In this document: positions 33,393-41,971 of the stretch, one piece after another
Layout of the letters: each line of letters begins with the position of its first letter
Numbering within the stretch: the first letter of the stretch is position 1
From: Nocardioides ferulae
GTDB lineage: Bacteria > Actinomycetota > Actinomycetes > Propionibacteriales > Nocardioidaceae
Direction: 5' to 3'
Assembly: GCF_003660455.1 (NCBI RefSeq)
Contig: NZ_QZVR01000009.1
Span: 62,001 to 126,000, forward strand
Length of the DNA stretch: 64,000 nucleotides
The notes under the pieces: model-generated
Database searches by the model: none
What the model saw: the letters and a program-made list of their open reading frames with translations, nothing else
What the model was told of the DNA's origin: nothing
Program-made: the position numbers and the translations under genes

Positions 33393-34087
33393 GCGTGCCC
33401 TCCTCGGGCCGGCACGCCCTGGTGCTGGCCGTAGACGTTCTGGTAGCGGTCGAAGAGGGAGTCGATGTGCTCCTGCGCGATCGGCAGCGGCTCCCCGAGC
33501 TGCCGGCTGATGTGGATGGTGCGGGCGACGTCCTCGACCATGACCGCGGCCTTGACCGCCGCGCGGGCGTCCTTGCCGACGGTGAACGGCCCGTGGTTCT
33601 GCATCAGGACGGCCGGCGAGCGGCTGGAGCGCAGCGTGTCGACGATGCCCTGGCCGATCGAGTCGTCACCGATCAGCGCGAACGGTCCGATCGGGACCTC
33701 GCCGCCGAACTCGTCGGCGATCATCGTCAGCACGCACGGGATCGGCTCGCCGCGGGCCGCCCAGGCGGTGGCGTACGTCGAGTGGGTGTGCACGACGCCG
33801 CCGACCTCGGGCAGGTGCCGGTAGACGTAGGCGTGCGCGGCGGTGTCGGAGCTGGGGGCGTGCTCGCCCTCGACCAGGTTGCCGTCGAGGTCGCAGACCA
33901 CCATGTTGTCGGGGGTGAGCTCGTCGTAGGACACGCCGGAGGGCTTGATCACCATCAGGTCGTGGCCGGGCACCCGGGCCGAGACGTTGCCGGCCGTCCA
34001 CACGACCAGGCCATAGCGGGTGAGCTCGGAGTGGAGCTCGGCGACCTCCTCGCGGAGCCGGCTGATGCTGGCGCGTCGGGAGCTCAT
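33389..34087 (-). CDS. araD: L-ribulose-5-phosphate 4-epimerase
   Basis: 232-residue class II aldolase-fold enzyme, giving D-xylulose-5-phosphate for the pentose phosphate pathway. GNVSARVPG and [12 protein letters not shown] bind phosphate. [11 protein letters not shown] (about 96-106) and the later MQNHGPF supply the zinc histidines. The ATG at 34087 overlaps the araB stop (ATGA), which fixes the start despite an open frame upstream. Confidence 0.96.
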   Translation of the reverse strand: MSSRRASISRLREEVAELHSELTRYGLVVWTAGNVSARVPGHDLMVIKPSGVSYDELTPDNMVVCDLDGNLVEGEHAPSSDTAAHAYVYRHLPEVGGVVHTHSTYATAWAARGEPIPCVLTMIADEFGGEVPIGPFALIGDDSIGQGIVDTLRSSRSPAVLMQNHGPFTVGKDARAAVKAAVMVEDVARTIHISRQLGEPLPIAQEHIDSLFDRYQNVYGQHQGVPARGGHA

Positions 34088-35754
34088 GCCCCACCTCCTG
34101 CCAGCGCCTCGCGCCGGATCGTCTTGAGCCGGTGCATCGCGCTCTCGGCCCGGCCGAAGTGGTCGTGCAGCGCGCGGTACTCGGCGTAGAGGGCGTCGTA
34201 GGCCTTCACGTTCTCGGGGATCGGGGTGTAGGAGCCCCGGTCGACGCCGCCCATCGCCGCGGCGGCCGCGTGGACGTCGGGGTGGACGCCGGCCGCGACC
34301 GCGGCGTGGATCGCCGAGCCGAGCGCCGGGCCCTGGGTCGAGCGGATCGTCGAGAGCGGCAGGTTCAGCACGTCCGCGTAGACCTGCATGAGGAACGGGT
34401 TGCGCAGCAGGCCGCCCGCGACCACGAACTCCTCCACCGGCACGCCTGCCGCCTGGAAGGTCTCGACGATGACGCGCGTGCCGAACGCGGTCGACTCCAG
34501 CAGCGCACGGTAGATCTCCTCGGGTCGGGTGGTCAGGGTCAGGCCCAGCACCAGCCCGCTGAGCTCGTGGTCGACCAGCACCGAGCGGTTGCCGGAGTGC
34601 CAGTCGAGCGCGATCAGGCCGTGCGCGCCGACCGGCTGCGCCGCTGCCTTCTCGGTGAGCAGCTCGTGCAGGGAGAGTCCGCGCTCGGCGGCCTCCTCGG
34701 CGTACGCCTGCGGGACCGAGGTGGTGACGAACCAGTTGAAGATGTCGCCGACGCCGGACTGGCCGGCCTCGTAGCCCCACAGTCGCGGCACGATGCCGCC
34801 GTCGACCGCGCCGCACATGCCGGGCACCTCGCGCAGGGTGTCCCCGTTCATGATGTGGCAGGTGGAGGTGCCCATGATCGCGACCATCTGGCCGGGCTCG
34901 GTGGCCTGCGCGGCGGGGGCGGTGACGTGGGCGTCGACGTTGCCGACGGCGACCACGGTGCCCTCGGGCAGACCGGTCCAGGCGGCCGCCTCGGCGGTGA
35001 GCCGCCCGGCGGGCGCGCCCAGCTCGCCGATCGGGTGCTCGAGCTTGTCGGTGACGAAGCCGGCGAAGGCGGGGTTCAGCTCGGCGAGGAAGTCGCGGGA
35101 GGGGTAGGTGCCGTCCTGGTAGATGCCCTTGTAGCCGGCGGTGCAGGCGTTGCGGAGGTACTCCCCGCACAGCTGCCACACGATCCAGTCGGCGGCCTCG
35201 ACCCAGCGGTCCATGGCCGCGTAGACCTCCGGGGCCTCCTCGAGCAGCTGGAGGCCCTTGGCGAACTCCCACTCCGAGGAGATGAGCCCGCCGTAGCGGG
35301 CCAGCCAGGGCGCTCCGCGCCGCTCGGCCAGGGCGTTGATCCGGTCGGCGTGCGGCTGCGCGGCGTGGTGCTTCCACAGCTTGACGAACGCGTGGGGCTC
35401 ATCGGCGAACTGCGGCAGCTCGCACAGCGGGGTGCCGTCGGCGGTGGTCGGCACCATCGTGCAGGCGGTGAAGTCGGTGGCGATGCCGACGACGTCGGCC
35501 GGGTCGACGCCCGCGGCGGCGAGCGCCTCGGGCACGGCGTGGCGCAGCACCGAGACGTAGTCGGCCGGCACCTGCAGCGCCCAGTCGGGCCCGAGCCGGC
35601 GCCCCGACGGCAGCACGGTGTCGAGCACCGCGTGCTCGTACTCGTGGGTGGCGGAGCCGAGCTCGGCACCGTCGCTGGTCCGCACCACGACGGCGCGTCC
35701 GGAGAGCGTGCCGAAGTCGACACCCACCACCAGCGGAGACTTCTCGGGAGCCAT
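34084..35754 (-). CDS. araB: Ribulokinase
   Basis: 556 residues, FGGY carbohydrate kinase; phosphorylates L-ribulose. VVGVDFGTLSGRAVVV is the N-terminal phosphate loop, GIATDFTACTMVPTTADGTPL the substrate region, and EEFVVAGGLLRNPFLMQVYADVLNLPL the adenosine motif. I use the ATG at 35754 (MAPEKSPLVV); a GTG 18 nt upstream is possible. First gene of the catabolic operon; two LacI-type operators lie 39-75 nt upstream. Confidence 0.96.
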   Translation of the reverse strand: MAPEKSPLVVGVDFGTLSGRAVVVRTSDGAELGSATHEYEHAVLDTVLPSGRRLGPDWALQVPADYVSVLRHAVPEALAAAGVDPADVVGIATDFTACTMVPTTADGTPLCELPQFADEPHAFVKLWKHHAAQPHADRINALAERRGAPWLARYGGLISSEWEFAKGLQLLEEAPEVYAAMDRWVEAADWIVWQLCGEYLRNACTAGYKGIYQDGTYPSRDFLAELNPAFAGFVTDKLEHPIGELGAPAGRLTAEAAAWTGLPEGTVVAVGNVDAHVTAPAAQATEPGQMVAIMGTSTCHIMNGDTLREVPGMCGAVDGGIVPRLWGYEAGQSGVGDIFNWFVTTSVPQAYAEEAAERGLSLHELLTEKAAAQPVGAHGLIALDWHSGNRSVLVDHELSGLVLGLTLTTRPEEIYRALLESTAFGTRVIVETFQAAGVPVEEFVVAGGLLRNPFLMQVYADVLNLPLSTIRSTQGPALGSAIHAAVAAGVHPDVHAAAAAMGGVDRGSYTPIPENVKAYDALYAEYRALHDHFGRAESAMHRLKTIRREALAGGGA

Positions 35755-35792
35755 CTGAGGCCTGCCCTTCACGGTCCGGCGTCACCCACCAA

Positions 35793-35806
35793 TGTGAGCG
35801 CTCACA
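35793..35806. promoter_or_regulatory. LacI-family operator 1
   Basis: TGTGAGCGCTCACA, a perfect 14-bp palindrome with the central CG expected for LacI/GalR proteins. Proximal to araB. Confidence 0.85.
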
Positions 35807-35815
35807 GCAACCGAG

Positions 35816-35829
35816 TGTGAGCGCTCACA
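35816..35829. promoter_or_regulatory. LacI-family operator 2
   Basis: A second identical TGTGAGCGCTCACA, 23 bp centre to centre from operator 1, so about two helical turns. It covers the expected -10 region of the araB promoter. Confidence 0.85.
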
Positions 35830-35837
35830 AACGCCCC

Positions 35838-35843
35838 CGTCAA
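35838..35843 (-). promoter_or_regulatory. Putative -35 of the ara promoter
   Basis: TTGACG on the minus strand. A -10 box 17 nt on would fall inside operator 2, so bound repressor would block polymerase. No good -10 hexamer is visible, so this is tentative. Confidence 0.4.
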
Positions 35844-36056
35844 GCAACTTCACGGAAACGTGACCGACCCAGTTTGTTCACATCGCGGCTCAGCGGGACC
35901 GCCGATCTGCGACGTCGCAGGTCAACGCTGTTTGGCACGATCCAAGGCGCGCCGGCGCCAAGCGGAAGGACTCGGAAGCAAGGTAACGGCCGGCCGGACG
36001 CACTCGGGCCCTAACCGGGAAGATCCGGGCACAACGACCCTATGGCCGACGGCTGC
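35844..36056. other. Ara intergenic region with further palindromes
   Basis: No gene seen between the operators and the regulator stop. It contains TCACG/CGTGA arms around GAAA (35850-35863) and the perfect palindrome CTGCGACGTCGCAG (35907-35920). Neither matches the LacI operators. They may be sites for another regulator acting on the ara promoter. Confidence 0.45.
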
Positions 36057-37070
36057 TCAGCTCGCCCACCTGGCCGTGGAGGCCCGCACCACCAACTGCG
36101 TCGGCACCAGGTCGACCACCGGCCCGACCTCGCCGGCCAGCGCGCGGGTCACCAGCGACATCGAGCGCCGGCCCAGCTCGCCGAAGTCCTGGCGCACGCT
36201 GGTCAGCGGCGGGTCGAAGTAGACCGACTCGGCCAGGTCGTCGAAGCCGACGACGCTGACGTCGGCCGGGACCCGCCGCCCCGCCTCCCGCAGGGCGGCC
36301 ATCAGCCCCATCGCCATCTGGTCGTTGGCGGTGAACACGGCCGTCACCTCGCGCTCGCGAGCCAGCGCGCTGCCCGCGGCGAAGCCGCTGTCGGCGGACC
36401 AGTCGCCACCCCACCGCAGCGGCGGCACCGGCCGGCCCCACTCCTCCAGCTCGGTGCGCCACCCCTCGATGCGGGCCGCGGTCTGGGCCCACCCGGGCGG
36501 CCCGGCGACGTGGGTGACCGTGTGGTGCCCCAGCTCGAGCAGGTGCCGGGTCGCCAACCGCGCCCCCTGCACGTTGTCGACCGCCACGCTGAGCGGGGTG
36601 CGGGACGGGTCGCCCTCCACCACGACCACCGGCACGCCGAGCTCGACCTGCTGCACGAAGCGGACCACGGAGTCGTGCGGAAGCAGCAGCACGACCGCCT
36701 CGACCCCCTGCTCGAGCAGCTCGTCGACCGCCTCCCGCACGTCGTCGATGACCAGGTCGCGGATCGCCACGGTGGTCAGCCGGAAGCCGGCCTCGCGGGC
36801 AGCCAGATCGAGCTGGAGCTGGGTCTGCTGGGGGCCGAAGTGGCTGGTTCCCCAGGTGGCCACCCCGACCAGCCCGGACCGGCGCGACGCCAGCAGCCGT
36901 GCCGAGCGGTTCCTCCGGTAGCCGAGCTCCGCGATCGCCTGCTGGACCCGCAGCGCGGTCTCCTCCCGCACCCCCGGCAGGTCGTTGAGCACCCGCGAAA
37001 CCGTCTGGTGCGAGACTCCCGCGCGAGCCGCCACGTCGGCCATCGTGGGCTGACGGGCCGGGCTGCGCAT
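36057..37070 (-). CDS. LacI-family regulator of arabinose genes
   Basis: 337 residues. N-terminal HTH: PTMADVAARAGVSHQTVSRVLNDLPGVREETALRVQQAIAELGYRRN with the hinge helix SARLLASRRSG. The rest is a sugar-binding domain (VVLLLPHDSVVRFV, AVFTANDQMAMGLMAALREAGRRVPADVSVVGFDDLAESVYFDPPLTSVRQD). It lies directly upstream of araB on the same strand and very likely binds the two TGTGAGCGCTCACA sites, releasing with arabinose. The ATG follows TAGGCT by 6 nt. Confidence 0.92.
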   Translation of the reverse strand: MRSPARQPTMADVAARAGVSHQTVSRVLNDLPGVREETALRVQQAIAELGYRRNRSARLLASRRSGLVGVATWGTSHFGPQQTQLQLDLAAREAGFRLTTVAIRDLVIDDVREAVDELLEQGVEAVVLLLPHDSVVRFVQQVELGVPVVVVEGDPSRTPLSVAVDNVQGARLATRHLLELGHHTVTHVAGPPGWAQTAARIEGWRTELEEWGRPVPPLRWGGDWSADSGFAAGSALAREREVTAVFTANDQMAMGLMAALREAGRRVPADVSVVGFDDLAESVYFDPPLTSVRQDFGELGRRSMSLVTRALAGEVGPVVDLVPTQLVVRASTARWAS

Positions 37071-37076
37071 GTCCGC

Positions 37077-37082
37077 AGCCTA
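37077..37082 (-). promoter_or_regulatory. Putative -10 hexamer, leaderless LacI-type gene
   Basis: TAGGCT on the minus strand, 6 nt before the regulator ATG; no ribosome binding site. Confidence 0.5.
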
Positions 37083-37147
37083 CGCAGCACCGGGCCGCGT
37101 CGCGGGCGGGACCCGCGGGCGGTCACCGGACCCGCGACTGCGGACCG

Positions 37148-38551
37148 TCAGCCGCGGGCGAGGTAGCCGAGCAGGTCCTGGCGGGTCAGCACGCCCACCG
37201 GCTTGCCGTCCTCGTGCACCAGGACGGCGTCGGCCTGCTCGAGCAGCCGCACCGCCGCCTTGGCGTCCTCGCTGGAGCCGATCGTCGGCAGCGGCGGCGA
37301 CATGTGTGCCTCGACCCGGTCGGTCAGCGACGCGGCGCCCTGATAGAGCGCGTCGAGCAGGGCCCGCTCGGACACCGAGCCGGTGACCTCCGCGGCGACC
37401 ACCGGCGGCTCGGCACGGACCACCGGCATCTGGCTCACGCCGTACTCGGAGAGGATGGCGACGGCCTCGGCGATGGTCTCGCCCGGGTGGGTGTGCACCA
37501 GATCGGGCAGCCGGCCGTCCTTGCCGCGCAGCACCTCGCCGACGGTCTGCACGGCCGCCTCGGCACCGTCGACCCGGAAGCCGTACTGGCCCAGCCAGTC
37601 GTCGTTGAACAGCTTGGTGAGGTAGCCGCGGCCCGAATCGGGCAGCAGCACCACGATCACCGCGTCGGTGCGTCCCTCGGCAGCCAGCTCGGCGGCGAGC
37701 TGCTTGGCGGCGAAGGCGGCCATGCCCGACGAGCCGCCCACGAGCAGCGCCTCTTCGCGGGCGAGCCGGCGGGTGAACGCGAACGAGTCGGCGTCGGAGA
37801 CCTCGATCACCCGGTCGGCGATGTCGCGGTCGTAGGTCTCGGGCCAGAAGTCCTCGCCGACGCCCTCCACCAGGTAGGGGCGTCCGGTGCCGCCGGAGTA
37901 GACCGAGCCGGCCGGGTCGGCACCGATCACCTGGATGGCCGGGTTCTGCTCCTTGAGGTAGCGCCCGACGCCGCTGATCGTGCCGCCGGTGCCCATGCCG
38001 GTGACGAAGTGCGTGATCCGGCCCTCGGTCTGGCGCCAGATCTCCGGCCCGGTGGTCTCGTAGTGCGAGCGCGGGTTGTGGGGGTTGGAGTACTGGTCGG
38101 GCTTCCAGGCGCCCGGCTGCGAGGCGAGCCGGTCGGAGACGTTGTAGTAGGAGTCCGGGTGCTCGGGCTCGACGGCGGTCGGGCAGACCACGACCTCGGC
38201 GCCATAGGCGCGCAGCACGTTGCGCTTGTCCTCGCTGACCTTGTCGGGGCAGACGAACACGCAGCGGTAGCCCTTGGCCTGGGCCACCATCGCCAGGCCG
38301 ACCCCGGTGTTGCCCGAGGTGGGCTCCACGATCGTGCCGCCGGGCTGGAGGGCGCCGGAGGCCTCGGCCGCCTCGATCATCCGGGTGGCGATCCGGTCCT
38401 TCACCGACCCGCCGGGGTTGAGGTACTCGACCTTGGCGAGCACCAGCGGGCCGGACGCCCCGGTCTCGGGGTTCAGGTCGTCCAGCGTGCGCGAGAGGCG
38501 CAGCAGCGGAGTGTTGCCGATCAGGTCGAGGAGCGAGTTCACGTACTGCAC
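37148..38551 (-). CDS. cbs: Cystathionine beta-synthase
   Basis: 467 residues. PLP catalytic core (about 1-325) with the Schiff-base lysine in EYLNPGGSVKDRIA (about 50), EPTSGNTGVGLA, and GTGGTISGVGRYL. C-terminal pair of CBS domains (about 340-467) for nucleotide or SAM regulation (HTHPGETIAEAVAILSEYGVSQMPVV and GKPVGVLTRQDLLGYLARG). Condenses serine and homocysteine to cystathionine. It pairs functionally with metB 30 kb away. No heme domain, as usual for bacteria. The GTG follows TAGTTT by 6 nt. Confidence 0.95.
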   Translation of the reverse strand: MQYVNSLLDLIGNTPLLRLSRTLDDLNPETGASGPLVLAKVEYLNPGGSVKDRIATRMIEAAEASGALQPGGTIVEPTSGNTGVGLAMVAQAKGYRCVFVCPDKVSEDKRNVLRAYGAEVVVCPTAVEPEHPDSYYNVSDRLASQPGAWKPDQYSNPHNPRSHYETTGPEIWRQTEGRITHFVTGMGTGGTISGVGRYLKEQNPAIQVIGADPAGSVYSGGTGRPYLVEGVGEDFWPETYDRDIADRVIEVSDADSFAFTRRLAREEALLVGGSSGMAAFAAKQLAAELAAEGRTDAVIVVLLPDSGRGYLTKLFNDDWLGQYGFRVDGAEAAVQTVGEVLRGKDGRLPDLVHTHPGETIAEAVAILSEYGVSQMPVVRAEPPVVAAEVTGSVSERALLDALYQGAASLTDRVEAHMSPPLPTIGSSEDAKAAVRLLEQADAVLVHEDGKPVGVLTRQDLLGYLARG

Positions 38552-38557
38552 GGGCCC

Positions 38558-38563
38558 AAACTA
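38558..38563 (-). promoter_or_regulatory. Putative -10 hexamer, leaderless cbs
   Basis: TAGTTT on the minus strand, 6 nt before the cbs GTG; no ribosome binding site. Confidence 0.5.
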
Positions 38564-38621
38564 CGGGTGGCGACCGTCACCCGCGAAACCCCGCTCTCTC
38601 ACCCTCATGGGTGGCGCTCCG

Positions 38622-38627
38622 TAGAGT
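38622..38627 (+). promoter_or_regulatory. Putative -10 hexamer, leaderless SGNH gene
   Basis: TAGAGT ends 7 nt before the GTG at 38635, divergent from cbs. Confidence 0.5.
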
Positions 38628-38634
38628 GAGGCGC

Positions 38635-39693
38635 GTGGGGAAAGCTGCAGCCGCCCGGAAGCTCGCGTCCGCCGCTGCGTACGGCGGCGGCGGTGTCTCG
38701 GCGCTCGGCGCCGCGCTCTACGGGGTGATGCGCGTCGAGGCGACGTTGGCCCGCAAGACGATCGGCGATCCGCGCGACGAGCCGCCGCCGGACTGCACCG
38801 GGTGGTACGGCCGCGGCCGGCCCGGTCCGGCGTTCAAGGTCGCGCTGCTGGGCGACTCCAGCGCGGCCGGCTACGGCGTGGAGCGGGTGCAGGACACCCC
38901 CGGCTCCCTGCTGGCCAGCGGTCTGGCCGAGCGGGCCGACCGGCGGGTCTATCTGCGCAGCTTCGCGGTGGTCGGCGCGCAGTCCTCCGACCTGGCCGCC
39001 CAGATCGACCGCGCGCTGCCGATCGAGCCCGACATCGCGGTGATCCTCGTCGGCGGCAACGACGTCACCCACACGGTGCTCCCCTCGGCCTCGGTCCGCC
39101 ACCTCCAGGAGGGGGTACGCCGGCTGCGCGAGGCCGGCGTCGAGGTGCTGGTCGGCACCTGCCCCGACCTCGGCACGATCAAGCCGATCGCCCCGCCGCT
39201 CAAGCAGGTGGCCCGCACCTGGTCGCGCCGGCTGGCCGCGGGGCAGACGATCGCGGTGCTCGAGGAGGGCGGCCGGACCGTGTCGCTCGGCTCGATCCTC
39301 GGCCCCGAGTTCGCCGCGGCCCCGGCGCTGCTCTTCGGGCCCGACCAGTTCCACCCCTCGGCCGAGGGCTACCGCTCGCTCGCGGCCGTGCTGCTGCCCT
39401 CGGCGCTGGCCGCGCTGGGGCAGATCCCCGAGGACGAGGCGCGCCCCGAGGCGCTGCGCGGAGAGGGCGTGCTGCCGATCACGAAGGCCGCGATCCAGGC
39501 GGTCAACCAGCCCGGCACCGAGCTCGACGGCACCGAGGTGGGCGGCGCCCGGTTCGGGGTGCGCGGGCTGTGGGTCGAGCTGCGGCACCGCCGGCGGCAC
39601 CCGCAGGCGGCGGGCGAGGCCCCCGACGAGGGCGACGAGAGCCCCGGCGACGACGCCGACGGCCTCTCGCCCACCGGGACCGCGGACGACTGA
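38635..39693 (+). CDS. SGNH/GDSL hydrolase
   Basis: 352 residues. Block I LLGDSSAAGYGVERVQDTPG (nucleophile Ser), a Gly block in VGAQSSDL, block III VGGNDVTH and block V DQFHPSAEGYRSLA (catalytic Asp/His) are all present, giving an esterase/lipase-like active site. A weak hydrophobic segment at the N-terminus (AAYGGGGVSALGAALYGVM) may anchor it. The acidic C-terminus is disordered. The GTG at 38635 is preferred over 38611 because of the -10 spacing. Substrate unknown. Confidence 0.9.
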   Translation: MGKAAAARKLASAAAYGGGGVSALGAALYGVMRVEATLARKTIGDPRDEPPPDCTGWYGRGRPGPAFKVALLGDSSAAGYGVERVQDTPGSLLASGLAERADRRVYLRSFAVVGAQSSDLAAQIDRALPIEPDIAVILVGGNDVTHTVLPSASVRHLQEGVRRLREAGVEVLVGTCPDLGTIKPIAPPLKQVARTWSRRLAAGQTIAVLEEGGRTVSLGSILGPEFAAAPALLFGPDQFHPSAEGYRSLAAVLLPSALAALGQIPEDEARPEALRGEGVLPITKAAIQAVNQPGTELDGTEVGGARFGVRGLWVELRHRRRHPQAAGEAPDEGDESPGDDADGLSPTGTADD

Positions 39694-39784
39694 GCTCGAG
39701 CCGAGCTGCCGGGTGGTGGGTCCAGGCCCACCCCCGGTCGGCGGTCTGGGCCCCTCGTGGCCGGGCACCCGCGCTGGAAGCGTC

Positions 39785-39807
39785 GGAGTCGACACAGCGC
39801 CGACTCC
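39785..39807. promoter_or_regulatory. Palindrome abutting the ribosome binding site of the ABC operon
   Basis: GGAGTCG (39785-39791) and CGACTCC (39801-39807) are perfect arms with a 9-nt spacer. They end 1 nt before the AGGAG of the ABC ATPase gene. Could be an operator or an RNA hairpin; the operon's own LuxR-type regulator is a candidate ligand. Confidence 0.5.
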
Positions 39808-39821
39808 CAGGAGTATCCACG

Positions 39822-40625
39822 ATGTCCCTCTCCATCCCCTCCGTCCCGCCTACGCAGGCCCCCGCCCTGGCGCTGCACGGCCTGGCCCGCACCTACGGCG
39901 ACGGCGCAGCGGCCGTGCACGCCCTCGCCGGGCTGGACCTGACGTTCCACCGCGGCACCTTCACCGCCGTGATGGGCCCCTCGGGCTCCGGCAAGACGAC
40001 CTTGCTCACCTGCGCGGCCGGCCTCGAGCGGCCCACCGCGGGCCGGGTGCTGGTCGACGGCACCGACGTCACCGAGTGGGCCGACGACGAGCGCACCCGC
40101 TTCCGGCGCGACCACCTCGGGTTCGTGTTCCAGTCGTTCCAGCTGATGCCCTACCTCACCGCCGAGCAGAACGTCGCCCTGCCGGTGCGGCTGAGCGGGC
40201 GGCGCCCGGACCGCGACCGGGTGCAGGCGCTGCTCGCCCGGGTCGGCCTCGCGGACCGGGCCGGGCACCTGCCGGCTCAGCTCTCCGGCGGCCAGCAGCA
40301 GCGCGTCGCGTTGGCCCGGGCCCTGGTCACCGAGCCGAGCGTGGTGCTCGCCGACGAGCCGACCGGAGCCCTCGACAGTCGCAGCGCCCGCGGCGTCCTG
40401 GAGCTGCTGCGATCCATCGTCGACCGCCCCGTCTCCGGTCGGGCTCAGACGGTCGTCATGGTCACCCACGACCCCGTCGCCGCGGCGTACGCCGACAGCG
40501 TGGCCTTCCTCGTCGACGGCCGGGTGGCCGGCCAGATGGCCTCCCCCAGCGCCGACGCCGTCGCCGGTCAGCTCGCACACCTCGACCAGCTGGTCGCCGC
40601 CTCCCGGCAGGGGGCGGCGTCGTGA
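39822..40625 (+). CDS. MacB/LolD-type ABC exporter ATPase
   Basis: 267 residues. Walker [11 protein letters not shown] (about 52-61), Q-loop [19 protein letters not shown], signature [16 protein letters not shown], Walker [18 protein letters not shown]-loop VTHDP. The ALDSRS and FQSF pattern is that of ATPases paired with FtsX-like permeases. AGGAG at 39809-39813 supports the ATG. First of four overlapping genes with the permease, histidine kinase and response regulator. Confidence 0.93.
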   Translation: MSLSIPSVPPTQAPALALHGLARTYGDGAAAVHALAGLDLTFHRGTFTAVMGPSGSGKTTLLTCAAGLERPTAGRVLVDGTDVTEWADDERTRFRRDHLGFVFQSFQLMPYLTAEQNVALPVRLSGRRPDRDRVQALLARVGLADRAGHLPAQLSGGQQQRVALARALVTEPSVVLADEPTGALDSRSARGVLELLRSIVDRPVSGRAQTVVMVTHDPVAAAYADSVAFLVDGRVAGQMASPSADAVAGQLAHLDQLVAASRQGAAS

Positions 40626-41971
40626 TCGGCCTGGCCCTGCGGTCGGTGCGGCACCGCGCCGACGCGTTCGCGGCGACCTTCGTGACCCTGCTGCTGGGGA
40701 CCACGCTGATGGGCTCGTTCGCGACGCTGGCGGAGACCGCGACCGGCCCGGTGTCGGAGCTGGACGCGGAGACGCTGACGGTCATGGGACTGGTCGTCGG
40801 CGCCTGGGGCACGGTGATCGTGCTGTTCGCGACCGCGAGCACCGTCGGCATCGCCGTCGGCCAGCGGACCACGGAGGTGGCGACGCTGCGCACCATCGGC
40901 GCCACCCCGCGCCAGGCCCGCCGGCTGGTGCGCCTGGAGACCCTCACGGTCGCGCTCGCGGCGGCGCTGGGCGGGGCCGCGCTGGCGGGTATCGGTGGCC
41001 GGCTGCTGCTGGCGATGGTCCGCGACGGCGGCCTGGTCGCCGACGACGTGCGCTTCGGCGGCGGCCCGCGCTCCCTCGGCGGCGTCGCCCTCGTCGTGGT
41101 GGCGACCAGCCTGGTCGCGGCCGGTGTGGCGGCGCGGCGGACCACCCGGGGTCCGGTCCGGGAGGCCCTCGCTTCGGCCGACGTGGAGCGGTCGCGGCTG
41201 CCGCGGTGGCGGGTCGCGCTGGCCGTGCTGCTCGTCGGCTACGGGGCCGCGATGGCGGTGGTGACCGTGACGGTCACCGCCGACGCGGAGGACCCCTATG
41301 CCGCGATGCAGACCAGCGGGGCGGCGGGGATCGTGGTCGCGGTCGGCCTGGCGCTGGTGGCGGCGCCGCTGCTGCGTGGCTGCTCGGTGCCGTTGCGGTG
41401 GCTCGGCCGGGGCACCTGGGCACAGCTGGCGGGCCAGCACCTGCGGCACCGCGCCCGGCTGCTGGCGGGGCTGCTCGGCCCCGTGATCGTGCTGACCAGC
41501 GCCGCGACCAGCATCCTGACGATCCTCGGCATCGACGACCGCACCCGCCGGGCCGCCGGGGTGCCCGCGGAGGAGGCCCAGACCATCAACCTGCTCAACC
41601 TGGTGGTGGTCGGCATGATCGTGGTGTTCGCGGCGATCCTCGTGGTCAGCTCGACCGTGGCCCTGTTGGCGCACCGGCGCCCGGAGCTGGTCCTCCTCTG
41701 GCGGCTCGGTGCCACGCCGGACCAGGTGCGCGCCGCCGTCGTCGCCGAGTCCCTGGTCGTGGCGGTCGTCGGGGTACTGCTGGGGTCGCTGGCGGCGCTG
41801 GTCACGGTGGTGCCGTTCTCGGTGGCCCGCGACGAGGGGCTCGTCCCCGACGGTCAGCTGTGGTTGCCGCCGCTGGTCGTCGCCGCCGCCGTCACCCTGA
41901 CCGTGCTGGCCGCCCGCACCGCGCTGCGCCGGACGATGCTCGACGGCACCATTGCGGTGCCCGCCCGATGA
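40622..41971 (+). CDS. FtsX-like permease of ABC exporter
   Basis: 449 residues with two FtsX modules. The first helix (DAFAATFVTLLLGTTLMGSFAT) is followed by VGQRTTEVATLRTIGATPRQARRLVRLETLTVALAAALGG. The second half repeats the pattern: VALLAHRRPELVLLWRLGATPDQVRAAVVAESLVVAVVGVLLGS. About eight to ten helices. Probably exports or moves a lipophilic or antibiotic-like molecule together with the ATPase. GTGA overlap upstream, ATGA overlap downstream. Confidence 0.9.
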   Translation: MIGLALRSVRHRADAFAATFVTLLLGTTLMGSFATLAETATGPVSELDAETLTVMGLVVGAWGTVIVLFATASTVGIAVGQRTTEVATLRTIGATPRQARRLVRLETLTVALAAALGGAALAGIGGRLLLAMVRDGGLVADDVRFGGGPRSLGGVALVVVATSLVAAGVAARRTTRGPVREALASADVERSRLPRWRVALAVLLVGYGAAMAVVTVTVTADAEDPYAAMQTSGAAGIVVAVGLALVAAPLLRGCSVPLRWLGRGTWAQLAGQHLRHRARLLAGLLGPVIVLTSAATSILTILGIDDRTRRAAGVPAEEAQTINLLNLVVVGMIVVFAAILVVSSTVALLAHRRPELVLLWRLGATPDQVRAAVVAESLVVAVVGVLLGSLAALVTVVPFSVARDEGLVPDGQLWLPPLVVAAAVTLTVLAARTALRRTMLDGTIAVPAR

